From: Bacteroidales bacterium | Lineage (GTDB): Bacteria > Bacteroidota > Bacteroidia > Bacteroidales > UBA932 | DNA: 8,256 bases | Assembly: GCA_023227835.1 (NCBI GenBank) | Contig: JALOCI010000085.1 | Coordinates: forward strand, 1-8,256 | Direction: 5' to 3' | Shown: in pieces, positions 6,835 through 8,256 of the stretch | Position numbering within the stretch: position 1 is the stretch's first letter | How the letters are laid out: each line of letters begins with the position of its first letter | Program-made: the position numbers and the translations under genes | The notes under the pieces: generated by a model | What the model was told of the DNA's origin: nothing | What the model saw: the letters and a program-made list of their open reading frames with translations, nothing else | The model's database searches: none

Positions 6835-8058
6835 ATGAAAACATTATTCTGTAATAAACAGTTTTTTTCTAGAATGTGGCTTGGACTATTTCTTTTTTCA
6901 ATATCCGTGCTAAACGGCTCAGCCTCATACGGCTATAACAAGTACTTTCTGCCAAGTAATAAAGGTGCTCAGTTTGAGAATGTTAATGGAACTTCATATC
7001 TCGTATTTGATTATCCCGGTAAAAGTGCAAAGGAACTATATCAGAGAGCACTGGAGATATTCAGGAATTCAACGGCAAAAGAGGAGAGGGTGGAGAATAG
7101 GTCAATCGTTTTTTATGAAGACAATTTTATTCCCTCTATGAATGCTAGCACATATTGTTATAAATATTCTGTGATGTTTCGAGATGGAAAAATTAGGATA
7201 GATAATCCATACCTGGTAATTAAAATGATTATTCACAATGAGACAGGATACCCTGATGCATATAAGTATATTTCAATATTGGAAAATGCTCGGGAAGGAG
7301 CAAAGGCGAAAAACAAGGCAGAATATGATAACTGGATAAAGATCGTAAAAGATGAACTCTCCTCAGCAACAGCATATTTTGATGCGATAACTGACAATCT
7401 GGTTCAGGGGCTTAAGCCAGATATACTTGACAATCCATCGTCTTGGGTTCTTTATGAGGGAGATGTGAAATTCAAATTAACACCGAATGGTCTGACAAAT
7501 GAAAATAATCAAGATTATGTTGCAATTGCACTTCCCGGGAAAAACATGGAAAATATTAAGCCTAGAATCAGATCTTTAATAAATATTCTTACAGTAACCG
7601 GTGATTATGAGAGGTATTTCTGTAAAGAGATGGTAACCCCGGACATAAAGGATATTATTAGGCTTACCTATCCGGTGCCGTGCGATTTTATGGTTGATAT
7701 CTCTACACGAGTCAATGTTGGACCTTATCAATCTTTTTACTTCGTTTCAAACGGTATAATAAGAGTCCCCGATTCAAAACCAGGGAATCTGGCTTTCATT
7801 CTAAACATTGTTTATGCTGATGAAAAAATTAAAATTAGCAATCCAGTTATTACTCATATCAGCCAAGATGCTCCATGGGGTTATGAAATGCTAGTGGGTT
7901 ATAAATATCCTGGTGGCAAATCTGGCATATTCAATGCAAAAGATGACTCAATACTATACCCTGACCACAAAAAAGCAATTGAGGAGCATTTTGAGAATCT
8001 TTTTGCACTTATAAAGAAGTATCTTATATCTGAAGATTTTGAAAATATATGGCACTAA
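6835..8058 (+). CDS. Secreted protein with two DUF4468-like (TBP-fold) domains
   Basis: The 407-residue product begins with a basic n-region and a hydrophobic segment (about residues 15-30, ending near SAS), consistent with export. Residues about 53-125 fit the DUF4468 pattern: a first strand (YLVFDYPGKS), a helix beginning SAKELYQRALEIF, then strands ending in a YSVMFRDGKIRIDNPYL motif. Residues about 227-337 seem a second, weaker copy (DYVAIALPGK, helix, then FILNIVYADEKIKISNPVI). A charged helical linker lies between. The family is common in Bacteroidetes secreted proteins and has no settled function. The gene follows 4989-6803 by 31 bp with no terminator or promoter box between, so the two probably form an operon. 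Its last two codons and stop (W-H-TAA) fall in the left arm of element E, in a different reading frame from the upstream gene that ends in B. Confidence 0.8.
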   Translation: MKTLFCNKQFFSRMWLGLFLFSISVLNGSASYGYNKYFLPSNKGAQFENVNGTSYLVFDYPGKSAKELYQRALEIFRNSTAKEERVENRSIVFYEDNFIPSMNASTYCYKYSVMFRDGKIRIDNPYLVIKMIIHNETGYPDAYKYISILENAREGAKAKNKAEYDNWIKIVKDELSSATAYFDAITDNLVQGLKPDILDNPSSWVLYEGDVKFKLTPNGLTNENNQDYVAIALPGKNMENIKPRIRSLINILTVTGDYERYFCKEMVTPDIKDIIRLTYPVPCDFMVDISTRVNVGPYQSFYFVSNGIIRVPDSKPGNLAFILNIVYADEKIKISNPVITHISQDAPWGYEMLVGYKYPGGKSGIFNAKDDSILYPDHKKAIEEHFENLFALIKKYLISEDFENIWH

Positions 8059-8125
8059 TTTTCCTATTTTCCTGAAATAGAGATTTGTGTAAATGTTATA
8101 TATTTGCTTCTTGTTATCTGAACAA
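8050..8125. repeat. Inverted-repeat element E, left half only
   Basis: From TGGCACT at 8050 this aligns to element B through the left arm, the GAAATAGAG segment, the TATATTTG box (8099-8106) and the following CTTCTTG, with about one single-base gap. Similarity fades after about 8125, and no right arm (GAAAAATCAGTGCCAC type) follows in the window. A probable insertion-sequence gene begins at 8203, so the right half may have been replaced or displaced by that insertion. Its left arm provides the stop codon of the DUF4468-like gene. Confidence 0.7.
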
Positions 8126-8146
8126 GATTGGGATCATAAGTAAAAG

Positions 8147-8178
8147 TTGGGGACAGGGGTAACAAAATTTTATCTTTG
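8147..8178 (+). promoter_or_regulatory. Putative promoter of the partial transposase gene
   Basis: TATCTTTG at 8171-8178 matches the Bacteroidetes -7 consensus. TTG at 8147-8149 is placed about right for a -33 box, with 21 bases between them. The box lies 24 bases before the ATG at 8203. A purine-rich GGAAAGAG precedes the start codon. Confidence 0.5.
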
Positions 8179-8202
8179 CGTTACGAAAAAGGAAAGAGAA
8201 AA

Positions 8203-8256
8203 ATGCAAAAGAGTGGTTATTCATTGTTGTTGCCGACAGGGATGTTGGAGTATTTT
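8203..8256 (+). CDS. Start of a probable transposase gene (ISAon1-type N-terminal region), cut by the window edge
   Basis: Only 18 codons are present, reading MQKSGYSLLLPTGMLEYF with no stop. The L-L-L-P-x-G-x-L-E-Y-F pattern resembles, from memory, the beginning of the short N-terminal-region proteins of ISAon1-family insertion sequences in Bacteroidetes. A promoter box and purine-rich leader support a genuine start. The position, just after element E loses its right half, fits an insertion-sequence end between about 8125 and 8170, but I cannot identify the terminal repeat. Eighteen residues are too few for a firm assignment. Confidence 0.45.
   Translation, partial: MQKSGYSLLLPTGMLEYF

Overview
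The window looks like chromosomal DNA from a member of the Bacteroidota, probably order Bacteroidales. The grounds are a Bacteroidetes-type -7 promoter box (TAnnTTTG) next to genes, A/T-rich start regions, and protein types typical of the group: an SPII lipoprotein with tandem DUF5018-like domains, a WG-repeat/Sel1-repeat secreted protein, and a protein with DUF4468-like TBP-fold domains. The genus cannot be fixed from the sequence alone.

Layout. A large minus-strand gene (58-2382) encodes a surface lipoprotein with three Ig-like domains and a C-terminal HExxH metallopeptidase-like domain. It is divergent from a run of plus-strand genes: a secreted protein of unknown function (2656-3846), a small GNAT acetyltransferase (3907-4311), a secreted WG/Sel1 protein (4989-6803), a secreted tandem DUF4468-like protein (6835-8058), and the first 18 codons of a probable transposase (8203 to the window edge). 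Only 4989-6803 and 6835-8058 are tightly spaced (31 bp) and look like an operon. Most products are exported, so the area looks like a variable, envelope-directed accessory region. No shared pathway is evident.

The most striking content is non-coding. A family of short elements with 21-28 bp inverted termini (GTGGCACTGATTTTTC.../...GAAAAATCAGTGCCAC) separates the genes. Copies are at 2472-2605 (A), 3815-3934 (B), 4902-5013 (D, left arm decayed) and 8050-8125 (E, right half missing). The same termini also bound a 456-bp imperfect palindrome at 4310-4765 (C). A and B align without gaps over 120 bp. Copies B and E carry a TATATTTG promoter-like box. The right arm supplies the apparent start codon and first residues (M-x-L-x-K-S-V-P) of two genes, and the left arm supplies the C-terminus and stop codon of two others. 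The GNAT gene is bounded almost to the base by B and C, rather like a gene cassette. Whether these are MITEs, invertible promoters sharing one recombinase, or cassette-recombination sites cannot be settled from this window; no recombinase is encoded here apart from the transposase start.
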